From contig NZ_CP036273.1 in the NCBI RefSeq assembly GCF_007747215.1, forward strand, positions 1,782,322 to 1,846,321: a stretch of DNA of 64,000 nt, read 5' to 3'. The stretch is from Urbifossiella limnaea. Lineage in GTDB: Bacteria; Planctomycetota; Planctomycetia; Gemmatales; Gemmataceae. This document shows positions 52,601 to 59,993 of this stretch, in pieces. A model generated the notes under the pieces. It had not been told where the DNA came from. It saw nothing but the letters and a program-made list of their open reading frames with translations, and ran no database searches. How positions within the stretch are numbered: position 1 is the first letter of the stretch; every line of letters begins with the position of its first letter. The position numbers and the translations under genes were made by a program.

Positions 52601-53738
52601 CGTGGCACGCCGAGCAGCCGCTGCTGCGGTAGTCGCCGGGGTTGTCGTTGGTGCCGAGCATGTTCAGCGTCGGGTCGAACAGGCGCGTCTTGTTCGCGCT
52701 CACGAGCACGGGGTCGGTGCGGTTGCTGGTGCCGAGCCCGCGGAGGCTCAGGCGCGTGCGCGGGCGGCCGGGTTCTTCCATCCGCTCGGGGTTGCCGATT
52801 TCCGGCAGGAAGCGGCCGCCCGGCTCGAAGATGCGGAGGATGTTGCCGGGCTGGCTCATCTCGAACCGCGGCAGCGGGTACAGCGCCGCGATCACGCCGC
52901 GCTTCTGCTCTTCTTCCGACGGCGCGGGGTGGGTCTTGAGCATCAGCGGCGCCCCGGCCATGCCGTAGGCCTCGCCGAGCAGCGCGGGCTTCGAGGGGAG
53001 CGTGCCGTTGTTGTAAGCCGCGGCGCCCCACAGCATGCAGCCGGTGGCCATGATCTGCTTGCGGTTCGTCTGCACTTCCTTGGGGTGGCAGCCGGCGGTG
53101 CCGCAGCCGATGTGCGCGACGCGGAAGTCGCCGGGGTTCACGAACCGGATGAACTCGGGCGACTCGTGGTTGAGCAGCGTGTACGACCGCACCGGGTTCG
53201 CCCCGCCGGCCGGCCACAGGTGCGGGTTGCGCGGGGCGACGTGGGCCAGTTCCTTCACGGCGCAGCTGGCGTTGCCGCCGTGGCAGTCGGTGCAGCCGAT
53301 GCGGAGCGTCGGCTTGCAGTGCGGGTCGCCGACCGTCTGGTGACAGCCGACGCAGCCGGCGGACTTGGCCGCCGCTTCCGCCGCCGTCTGCTCCATCAGC
53401 CGAACGTTGGCCCACTCCGGCGGCATCGGGAACGGGTCGGTCGGGTCGGTGGACCAGTTCGGGTTCTGCAGGTCGCGGGTGCCGTCGCCGTGCGGCAGGA
53501 TGACGTTGCGCGGCACGACCGGCCGCGGCACGGCGGCCGCGGCGGGCGTCACGGGGTGGTCGGGGGTGATGCGGGCGGCACCGGGCGGAGCGTCGCCGCC
53601 GACGCGCGCGCTGCCGGGCGGCGCGTCGGCGGCGGCGACGTACAGCGAGAAGCCGAGCGGCCCGCCCACGAGCGCGGCGAACACGGCCAGCCCGGCGACG
53701 GCCGAGCGGATCGAAACTGGCTTGTCGCCCGCGTCCAT
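49620..53738 (-). CDS. Multiheme cytochrome c fused to LVIVD-repeat propeller
   Basis: The protein has 1372 residues from ATG 53738. An N-terminal membrane segment (AVAGLAVFAALVGGPLGFSL) leads to a periplasmic chain. Nine canonical CXXCH haem sites are read in order: CVGCH, CTDCH, CSACH, CMVCH, CVDCH, CIDCH, CIACH, CFGCH, CSDCH. A tenth, CGTAGCH, has the rare four-residue spacing (CX4CH). About residues 960-1340 form LVIVD-type repeats (AGLVVIDIDKPTEPRVV, EGVKVLDITDPAAPQPK, SRGLVILDIVNAAEPKV). It is likely an electron carrier or reductase/oxidase with a protein-binding propeller. No obvious redox partner gene is adjacent. Confidence 0.92.
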   Translation of the reverse strand: MDAGDKPVSIRSAVAGLAVFAALVGGPLGFSLYVAAADAPPGSARVGGDAPPGAARITPDHPVTPAAAAVPRPVVPRNVILPHGDGTRDLQNPNWSTDPTDPFPMPPEWANVRLMEQTAAEAAAKSAGCVGCHQTVGDPHCKPTLRIGCTDCHGGNASCAVKELAHVAPRNPHLWPAGGANPVRSYTLLNHESPEFIRFVNPGDFRVAHIGCGTAGCHPKEVQTNRKQIMATGCMLWGAAAYNNGTLPSKPALLGEAYGMAGAPLMLKTHPAPSEEEQKRGVIAALYPLPRFEMSQPGNILRIFEPGGRFLPEIGNPERMEEPGRPRTRLSLRGLGTSNRTDPVLVSANKTRLFDPTLNMLGTNDNPGDYRSSGCSACHVVYANDRSPVHSGPFAKYGNRGMTANTDPMIPKNQSGHPIDHKFTNSIPVSQCMVCHTHPGTTVMNTYIGYMWWDEESDAHLMYPAKQKNPTGEELVRSMLRNPNESAARGNLSDPEFTAELSQLNKHTSRQFFGDFHSHGWAYRAVFKRDRHGNLLDHKGAFVGPPSPELLAAGVDWPNKAREFHKEEKQKEFADPVAGPKAAVKAEAAHNDCRSGMPVHLMDIHMEKGMHCVDCHFSQDMHGNNRLHAEVRAATEIACIDCHGTVGKHATLKTSGPASYTSSEEGGRNLLAMKTPFGKPRFEVQDLPGGGKRFFQNSCVEPGLRWEVVQTRDVIDPTHARYNAKAALAKTVRFNAKTGQLEWGDMDALEGGAECAAHGNSNMSCIACHSAWNPSCFGCHLPQRANIKAPNLHADGDVGRNYTAYNFQTLRDDVYMLARDGDVTGNKINPSRSSCAIHVSSQNGNRETIYIQQQTVSAEGYSGQAFSTNVPHTVRGKGVRETKQCSDCHLSQRNDNNAWMAQLMMHGTGFVNFVGKYAWAAAGEEGLFGVNVAESSEPQAVYGTDLHRYAFPDHYRKHVERGGLLEFSHEHPGRDVLTGLVRPFKKSEVLMVQNRGEFLYAACGDAGVRVFDIAFIDHKGFAERITTAPVSPAGQRFYLPSRYATYVAAPCTPAVDPTRKMSPANKEQPIHPLFGYLYICDKYEGLIVTGAAATLDGNPVNNFLKRAVTFNPNGLLCGARHAHVHGTHLFVSCDAGLVVIDIDKPTEPRVVNVVGEPFLKKPRMVATQLRYCYVCDEEGVKVLDITDPAAPQPKSLIRMGADAHSIYLARTYAYVAAGSRGLVILDIVNAAEPKVDQVFNAGGCMNDVRDIKLGMTYTSLIGYVADGKNGMRVVQITSPETPGYEGFSPKPTPRLVATFKPHEGKILSIARGLDRDRAVDEAGNQIGVFGRVGARPLNGAEQRKMYLRNGVPWFVSDEPTTPGLYQERRRVR

Positions 53739-53805
53739 GCGGCACCCCCAGACCCGCGGCAAGAGCCCACGGAACCCGGCGCCTATACCCGTAGTCGTGC
53801 GGGTG

Positions 53806-55104
53806 TCAAGGCGAACACCCGGCGCCGCGGCTCGGCGCTTCGGGCGCCATGTGCGTCAGCGCCAACCCGGCGGCGAGGGCGCTGCTGAGTACCGCGAGCG
53901 CCACCACCGCCCGCCACATCCGGCCGCGGGCGGCCGCCTCGTACTCCGCCCGCGCGGCGGCCCACGCCGTCTTCCGCGCCTCGCCGCTGCGTGCGACTGC
54001 GGCGGCCTGCTCGCGGTCGAACTCGCGCAACTTCTCCTCCCAGCCCGTCCGGTGGGCGATCAGGATGCTCGTCACGACGCCGGCGTCCGGCGGGCGCTCG
54101 TCGGCGTCCGCGGCCAGGCACGACTTCGCCAGCGCGACCAGTTCCGGGGCGGCGTCCGAGCGGTCGAGGCGGTCGAAGGCGTCGGACAGGTCGGCGAGGC
54201 GGGCGCGGCGCAGCACGTCGTCGGCGTCGCGGCCGGTGAACGGCGGGCGACCCGTAAGGACGGCGCACAGCACGCCGCCGAGCGCGAACACGTCGGCCCG
54301 CGCGTCCACCGCTCCGCCGCGTGCCTGTTCCGGGGCCATGTACGCGGGCGTTCCCTCGGCCACGAACATCGAGCGGTGCACGACGATGACCTGGTCCGGC
54401 CCGGTGGCGGCGTTCAGCACGGGGTCCAGGTCGTCGGGCTGGCGCGCCGTCGTGTCCAGGGCCAGCCCCCAGTCCATGACCTGCACCTCGCCGAACGGGC
54501 CGACCATCACGTTCGCCGGCTTCAGGTCGCGGTGGACGACGCCGCGGGCGTGCGCGAACCCGACCGCCTGGCACACTTGTTCCAGGATTTGCAGGGCGCC
54601 CGGCGAGTCGGGGGCGGTGATGTCCAGGTCGTCGGTGGAGCGCGACGCCGGCCGCTGCCAGCGCGCGGCCAGCACCGCGGCGAGGGTGCGGCCGCGGATC
54701 AATTTCATGGCCATGAACGGCCGCCCGTCGGCGAGCAGGCCGAGGCGGTACACGGGCGGCACCCCCGGGTGCGGCAGCCGGGCGGTCGTGCGAACTTCAG
54801 CGGCGAACCGGGCCGCGGCCAGCGCGTCGCCGCTGAACTCGGGCAGCAGCGTCTTGATCGCCACCTCGCGGCCGAGGGCCAACTCGCGGGCGGCGAACAC
54901 GACGCCCATGCCGCCGCGGGCGATCTCGCCGAGCACCTCGAACCCGGGGACGACGAACCCGCCGAGGCCGGGGAACGGGCTCGGCGTGTCGTTGCCGGGC
55001 CGGCGGACGGTCCGTTCCGGGTCGGCGTCGCGGCGGGTGGCGTTGGGGTCAGACCGCGGGGGCGGCGGCGGCCGGCCCGTTCCGAACGGGTCGCTGAACG
55101 ACAT
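53806..55104 (-). CDS. Ser/Thr protein kinase, membrane-anchored at C terminus
   Basis: The protein has 432 residues from ATG 55104. After a Pro-rich leader of about 45 residues the kinase domain runs to about 350: ARGGMGVVF, Lys84 in VAIK, HRDLKPANVM (Asp193), DWG at 211 in place of DFG, and APEQ. The DWG variant is common in planctomycete kinases and is compatible with activity. A charged helix (WEEKLREFDREQAAAVARSG) leads to a C-terminal transmembrane segment (VVALAVLSSALAAGLALT), with almost nothing beyond. No sensor domain is present. Its substrate is unknown. The cytochrome gene starts about 67 nt downstream of its stop, on the same strand. Confidence 0.92.
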   Translation of the reverse strand: MSFSDPFGTGRPPPPPRSDPNATRRDADPERTVRRPGNDTPSPFPGLGGFVVPGFEVLGEIARGGMGVVFAARELALGREVAIKTLLPEFSGDALAAARFAAEVRTTARLPHPGVPPVYRLGLLADGRPFMAMKLIRGRTLAAVLAARWQRPASRSTDDLDITAPDSPGALQILEQVCQAVGFAHARGVVHRDLKPANVMVGPFGEVQVMDWGLALDTTARQPDDLDPVLNAATGPDQVIVVHRSMFVAEGTPAYMAPEQARGGAVDARADVFALGGVLCAVLTGRPPFTGRDADDVLRRARLADLSDAFDRLDRSDAAPELVALAKSCLAADADERPPDAGVVTSILIAHRTGWEEKLREFDREQAAAVARSGEARKTAWAAARAEYEAAARGRMWRAVVALAVLSSALAAGLALTHMAPEAPSRGAGCSP

Positions 55105-55696
55105 GGCGGCATCCCTGGCGCGAATGGCACCTCGATTGTGGGAGCTCCCGCGTCCGGGTTCCACGACTGGCCCGGATTTGGTCCGATTTCGCGCCGCCGC
55201 TGCGGCGGGGGCTGAATCAGTGCTGGCGCGAACCGGCGCGTCGAAAAAGTTGCGACGGGGCTTGAATAGTGAACGGGCGTTCCGTATTGTAGGGGATGAG
55301 GTGTCGGGTGGGGTTCAAGCCTGAGTTCGTCGCGGCCCGGACCGCGCAACAAGAGTGGCCGGTCAACCCCGCCTCGACCCGTGGGTCCCAACGCGAGCCG
55401 CGCGGTACGCCTCCTTCAGGAGGTGCCGGGGGGCGCCGGTCGTCCGGGCGACTGGCCGCAGGGTCGAACCTGCAAACCCCCTGGCTAACGGGTGCGGCCC
55501 GGAGGGCGCGTCTGTGCCGAAACCCGACACCCCGCCGCCGGCGGCCGTCGCACCGCGTTCCCGCGCGGCCGACGACCGCCGGTTGGCGTTCGCCGCGTCT
55601 CGCGGCTCACGTTTCCGAAGTGGGGTTGATTCGTTCCCGGCCGGCGGTATGGGCGGGGTTCAACTGTCGGAACTGTGCCTGGACGGGGGGCGGCCC
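55105..55696. other. 592-nt intergenic region between divergent genes
   Basis: The gap separates the kinase start (minus) and the Lpg1974-type barrel (plus). A frame continuous with the barrel gene is open from 55355, but it has no signal-peptide-like or conserved sequence, so it is not taken as coding. No RNA gene or strong hairpin is recognised. A long upstream leader for the barrel gene is possible. Confidence 0.5.
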
Positions 55697-56962
55697 ATGC
55701 CGTGGGAGAACGGTCGGGTGCTGGTCGTCGCGGCGGGGCTGCTCTGGGCCGGCGCGCAAGCCCACGCCCAGGCGCCGCACGCGCCGGGGGCGTATCCGCC
55801 GGGCGCGGCGCGGGTCGGCGTCCCCGACGAACCGCTAATGCCGGCGGGCGCGAAGGCCGACCCGCCCAAGGAATTGCCGACCATCCCGGCAGCACCGATC
55901 AAGACGCTCCCCGCTGCTCCGCTCGTGCCACCGCCCGCGCCGCCGGCGCACGCGGAGCCGAACCTGTCGGGCGTCAAAGACCTGACGCCGCCCGGCTTCG
56001 AGCACCACGAACCCGCCCACGGCGCGACCGGGCACGGCGGCCACGACGGGCACCACGAGACGCCGGGGAACCTGCTGCCGTCGTACCCCGAGGAGGGCGG
56101 CTGGTACGCCAGCGCCGACTTCCTGCTACTGCGGCCGCGGCGCGGGGCGTTCGACTTCGCCATCCCCAGCACGGCCGGCGGGCTCGTCACCAACGGCCCC
56201 GTGCAGAGCCTGAACTACGAGCTGCGCACCGGCGTCCGCGCCGAGCTCGGCTACCGCCTCGGCCACTCGCACTGGGAAGTCCTGGCCGGGTACACCTACT
56301 TCCGCAGCAGCGCGTTCGACGCCGTCACCGCCGGCCCCGGCCAGGCGCTCCTGCCGACGCTCACGCGCCCCGGCCTCACCGACACGGTGTCGTTCGCCGC
56401 GGCCGACGCGAACCTCGTTTACAACGTTTACGACGCGCTGGTCGCCCGGCGGTTCGTGGTCGGCGAGCACGTGGCCCTGCGGATGCTCGGCGGCATGCGG
56501 TTCGCCAACATCCAGCAGAGCTTCAACGCCTACTACGACGGCATCGACGCCCGGCAGGCGCAGGTGCGGGCCGAGTCGCAGTTCCAGGGCTTCGGCCCGG
56601 TCGTCGGCGGCGAGGCGGTGTGGGCCGGGTGGAACGGCCTCCACCTGTACGGCCGGGCCAACGGCGGCCTGCTGACGGGGAACTCGGAGAACCCGCTGCT
56701 GGAGGCGAACGGCAACGGCGGCGCGGTCTTCGCCAACACCCGCTACGACATCCAGAAGGTGGTGCCGTTCGCCTCCGTCGGCGTCGGCGGCGGCTGGCAG
56801 TACCGCACGTTCACGTTCCGGGCGGGCTACGAGATCACGCACTGGTTCGGGCTGATCGACCAGCCGCGGTTCTCCGACGACGTGGGCCGCGGGCGGTTCG
56901 TGCCGACGCCCGCGAACCTGTCGCTGGAAGGGCTGTTCGTGCAGATGGCGGTGCAGTTCTAA
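55697..56962 (+). CDS. Lpg1974-type outer membrane beta-barrel protein
   Basis: The protein has 421 residues from ATG 55697. Signal peptide: RVLVVAAGLLWAGAQAHAQA. A Pro-rich linker holds a His-rich stretch (GATGHGGHDGHHETPG) that could bind metal. The barrel part has GGWYASADFLLLRPRRGAF at its start, then YELRTGVRAELGYRLGHSHW, RRFVVGEHVALRMLGGMRFA and TFTFRAGYEITHWFGLIDQP, and ends in LFVQMAVQF with the terminal Phe of outer-membrane barrels. It matches the Lpg1974 / Legionella major-OMP-like barrels common in planctomycetes. Confidence 0.88.
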   Translation: MPWENGRVLVVAAGLLWAGAQAHAQAPHAPGAYPPGAARVGVPDEPLMPAGAKADPPKELPTIPAAPIKTLPAAPLVPPPAPPAHAEPNLSGVKDLTPPGFEHHEPAHGATGHGGHDGHHETPGNLLPSYPEEGGWYASADFLLLRPRRGAFDFAIPSTAGGLVTNGPVQSLNYELRTGVRAELGYRLGHSHWEVLAGYTYFRSSAFDAVTAGPGQALLPTLTRPGLTDTVSFAAADANLVYNVYDALVARRFVVGEHVALRMLGGMRFANIQQSFNAYYDGIDARQAQVRAESQFQGFGPVVGGEAVWAGWNGLHLYGRANGGLLTGNSENPLLEANGNGGAVFANTRYDIQKVVPFASVGVGGGWQYRTFTFRAGYEITHWFGLIDQPRFSDDVGRGRFVPTPANLSLEGLFVQMAVQF

Positions 56963-56967
56963 CGGCA

Positions 56968-57021
56968 GTTGCCGCTTGCGGCTTCGCGTCGGGCGCATCG
57001 AATCGCTCGACGCGAAGCCGC
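56968..57021. repeat. Inverted repeat between converging genes
   Basis: GCGGCTTCGCGTCG (56978-56991) pairs with CGACGCGAAGCCGC (57008-57021), 14 bp with a 16-nt loop, just after the barrel gene and 2 nt before the stop of the converging aas-like gene. The preceding GTTGCCGCTTGCGGCTT matches the palindrome at 25690-25706. Confidence 0.75.
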
Positions 57022-57023
57022 TA

Positions 57024-59126
57024 CTACACTTTCGCTAACTCCCGCGCCAGCTCGCCGACGCGCTTGAGGTCGAGCTTGCCGCTCCCGAGCGTCGGCAGCG
57101 CCTCGACGGTGTAGCAGTCGCGGGCGTCCGGCACCCACAGGTTCGGCAGCCCGCGGGCCCGGAGCTGCCCCAGCAGCGCCCCGATGCCGCCGGCCGCTTC
57201 GGGGACCACCAGCACCACCAGCCGCTCGCCGCGCTTCTCGTCCGGCACCGCGGTCACGGTCAACACGCGGTCGGTACCGCCGTACAGGTCGTGAAGCTCG
57301 TCCTCGAGTCGCTCTAGCGGCACCATCTCGCCGCCGATTTTGGCGAAGCGGCTGACGCGCCCCGTGATCTGGATGAACCCGTCGGCGCGAACCAGGCCCA
57401 CGTCGCCGGTGTTGTACCAGCCGTCGCGCACGGCCTCCTTCGTCTTCTCCGGCTGGTGGAGGTACCCGGCCATCACGTTCGGCCCCTTCGCGCACAGCAC
57501 GCCCTCCGTGCCGGGCGGCAGCGGCTCGCGCTCCTCCTGCGTGAACGCCCGCACCGCGACGCCAACGACCGGCCGGCCCACCGTCCCCCGCGTGTTGCAC
57601 TCCTGGGTCTCGCCGCCGACTGTGACGGCCGGCAGGTTGGTGGACACCACCGGCGACAGCTCGGTGCAACCGTAGCCCTCCATCGGCAGGACGCCGAGCC
57701 GGGCGTGGAACTCGTCCTGGAGCTTCACCGGCAGCTTCTCGGCGCCGCAGATGAGGAGGCGAATGGAACGGAAGTCGTCCGGTTCACAGCGGCGAAGGTA
57801 CAGGCGCAGGAACGTCGCCGTGCTGAGCAGGATCGACACGGCGTGCTTCTTCACGATCGCGCCCACGTCCTTCGCGGCCCGCGGGTCGGGCGAGTAAACC
57901 ACCGCGGCCCCCGCCACCAGCGGGGCCCACAGGCACACCGTGTAGCCGAAGCTGTGGAAGAAGGGGAGCACCCCCATCAGCGTGTCGGTCGGCTCGATGC
58001 GGATGGTGCGGACCGCGGCGTCCACGTTCGACGCGATGTTGCGGTGCGTCAGGACCACGCCCTTCGGCTCACCCGTACTGCCGCTGCTGAACACGATGGT
58101 GAGCACGTCGTCCGTCTTGTGCCGGTGCAGGCCCAGGACGAACCGCTCGATGACCCACGCCGGTAGGAGCAGCGCCATGAGGAACGTGCGCGTCTGCTGC
58201 CCCTTCGTGACCGCGGCCAGCACGTCCTCCAGGTAAATGCGTTGGATGTCGTCGGGTAGCTCCAGCGGGAACCGCATCAGGAAGCGCTTCGAGGTGACGA
58301 CGACCTTCAGCCCCGCCTGCCGGGCCGCGGACGCGACCGCGCCGGCGCCGGCGGTGTAGTTCAGGTTCACCGACGCCCGGCCGAGGAAGGCGATGGCCAG
58401 ATTCGCCAGCGCCCCGCCGAGCGAGGTCGGGAGCCAGACGCCGACGTTCGGCGCGTCGCCGACGCGGCCCCGGAGATAGCTCGTGACGCAGATGGCGCCG
58501 ACGAACAGCTTGCCGCCCGTGAGCGTCTTCTCGCCCGCGGCGTAGTCGATCACCGCCGGCCGGAACAGCCCGCGGAATGACACCATCGTGCGGACGAAGC
58601 CCTGGTGCACCAGCGGCGTGAAGTCGCTGAGCTTCAGAGCCAGGTCGGCGCGGAGAACTTCCACGGCCAGCCGCAGATCTGCGGCGGGCGTCGCCTTCGG
58701 AAGGGGTTCACCGAACATCACCCCGGCGGCGTCCGTGTGCTGTCCCGGCGACTGGCTCCAGCGGCCGCCCCACAACCCGCCCAAGCACGCCGGAACCACG
58801 TCCACGCTTTTTGTCGTCGCGGCGAGGACGGCGTCGAGTTCACCCCCGAAGGCGCGGAGGTGGCCGCTGCCGCTGACGGCGCCCTCGGGGAACATCAGGA
58901 CGCACCCGCCGCCGTCGAGCGCCGCCGCGACTTCGGCCACGTCGTAGCCGCGGTCGGGAAGGATGCGCACGCTTCGGGGGCAGGCCGCACGTAATAGCAG
59001 GCGGTCGAGCGGGCCGATGCGGTTGGCGACGAGCAGGACGCCGCCGCGGCGCGGCACCCGGTCGCGGCCGTAGGCGCGGAACCGGACGAGCAACCGCACG
59101 ACCAGCCCGGCGAGGAACGACAGCAT
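57024..59126 (-). CDS. Aas-like acyltransferase / acyl-ACP or acyl-CoA ligase
   Basis: The protein has 700 residues. The N-terminal 200 residues are PlsC-like: VLLVANRIGPLD stands where NHxxxxD is expected, so the catalytic His is Arg36, while FPEGAVSGSG (the G-rich motif) is intact. The AMP-binding domain follows: IVFSSGSTGEPKGVVLTHRN, GYGCTELSPVVSTN, YNTGDVGLVRADGFIQITGR and LGSGKLDLKR. The arrangement is that of Aas, which reacylates lysophospholipids. With the His replaced, acyltransfer may be lost while ligation remains. It probably activates fatty acids for membrane lipids. An alternative is a lost-function transferase serving as membrane anchor. Confidence 0.88.
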   Translation of the reverse strand: MLSFLAGLVVRLLVRFRAYGRDRVPRRGGVLLVANRIGPLDRLLLRAACPRSVRILPDRGYDVAEVAAALDGGGCVLMFPEGAVSGSGHLRAFGGELDAVLAATTKSVDVVPACLGGLWGGRWSQSPGQHTDAAGVMFGEPLPKATPAADLRLAVEVLRADLALKLSDFTPLVHQGFVRTMVSFRGLFRPAVIDYAAGEKTLTGGKLFVGAICVTSYLRGRVGDAPNVGVWLPTSLGGALANLAIAFLGRASVNLNYTAGAGAVASAARQAGLKVVVTSKRFLMRFPLELPDDIQRIYLEDVLAAVTKGQQTRTFLMALLLPAWVIERFVLGLHRHKTDDVLTIVFSSGSTGEPKGVVLTHRNIASNVDAAVRTIRIEPTDTLMGVLPFFHSFGYTVCLWAPLVAGAAVVYSPDPRAAKDVGAIVKKHAVSILLSTATFLRLYLRRCEPDDFRSIRLLICGAEKLPVKLQDEFHARLGVLPMEGYGCTELSPVVSTNLPAVTVGGETQECNTRGTVGRPVVGVAVRAFTQEEREPLPPGTEGVLCAKGPNVMAGYLHQPEKTKEAVRDGWYNTGDVGLVRADGFIQITGRVSRFAKIGGEMVPLERLEDELHDLYGGTDRVLTVTAVPDEKRGERLVVLVVPEAAGGIGALLGQLRARGLPNLWVPDARDCYTVEALPTLGSGKLDLKRVGELARELAKV

Positions 59127-59352
59127 GATGGGTGGGCTGGGAGGTTGTGGGAGAGGGCCGAGCGCCCGCCCGTAGCCGCGGGCGGGGGTGGAACTCGGAT
59201 GTCCGCTTGCGAGCGCCGTACCCGGCCGTTATACGCGCCCCGGTCCGCACGATCACGCTCGAAGGTTGGGGGAAGGGCGCCCGCGGGCGGGTGGGGGAAC
59301 GGCGGGGAACCGCCGCCCCGCCCGCGGGGCCGGATCACGCCGGGGGACGTTC

Positions 59353-59709
59353 ATGCCGACGCCGTGTGACCCGATGCTCCGCCACGTCCTCCGCGACGAG
59401 GCGCTGACCCGGGGGCTCGGGGACATCGAGGCCAAGATGCTCGTCGAGTGGTTGACCGACTGGACGGAGTTGCTCGCCGAGGCCTCGCGGACCGAGGACG
59501 ACGCGTGGTCGTGCGTCCGCCGGCTGTGCCGGCGCGGCCGGGCGATCAGCCGGTTCGTGCAGCTGTGGAACGAGCCGCAGGGCCGCGGCGGGGCGACGCA
59601 GCTGGCCGCCGCCGAGCGGTTCGCGTGGCCGCTGCCGCCGAGCGACCTGGAAGCGCCCGACCTGATGCACCACATCCTGACGTGGGAGAATCAGCACCCG
59701 GACCGGTGA
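59353..59709 (+). CDS. Small helical protein of unknown function
   Basis: The protein has 118 residues from ATG 59353 (GGGGGAC seven nt upstream). The sequence is soluble and helical, with a conserved-looking core (DIEAKMLVEWLTDWTELLAE, then AWSCVRRLCRRGRAISRFVQ) and a Trp-rich end (ERFAWPLPPSDLEAPDLMHH). No signal peptide or known motif is seen. It is divergent from the aas-like gene and precedes a long inverted repeat. I do not recognise the family. Confidence 0.7.
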   Translation: MPTPCDPMLRHVLRDEALTRGLGDIEAKMLVEWLTDWTELLAEASRTEDDAWSCVRRLCRRGRAISRFVQLWNEPQGRGGATQLAAAERFAWPLPPSDLEAPDLMHHILTWENQHPDR

Positions 59710-59718
59710 GCCAGGCTC

Positions 59719-59793
59719 CTGGCGAACGGCCGGCGTCAGCCGGCTGTTGGGGTGGCAGGCACCTGTACCAACAACCAGCCGGCCGTTCGCCGG
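59719..59793. repeat. Inverted repeat after small protein gene
   Basis: GGCGAACGGCCGGC (59721-59734) pairs with GCCGGCCGTTCGCC (59778-59791), 14 bp, and inner CCGGCTG/TTGG sequences pair further. It follows the stop at 59709 and may act as a terminator. The 290-nt gap to the next gene otherwise holds nothing clear. Confidence 0.65.
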
Positions 59794-59993
59794 AGAATCT
59801 GCCGCCCGCCGTGAATCGTCGGGAGAGGGCAGCCCCTCTGAGCGGGGGTGGTGACGTTCGCCCAGGCGGCACAGCTTCCCGTCGGGCGTGCCGAACGTCC
59901 CCGGCGGCCGCCGGGTTCGCTTGCTCCGGGGGGGGCCGGCGTTATGCTAGTAGTGGATTTGCCGATTCTACCGCCGCCACGCGAGGTCTCCCC

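Noticed and set aside
55355-55696. N-terminal extension of the Lpg1974-type barrel gene
   Set aside because: The frame is open, but the clear signal peptide begins at ATG 55697; the upstream part has no coding features.
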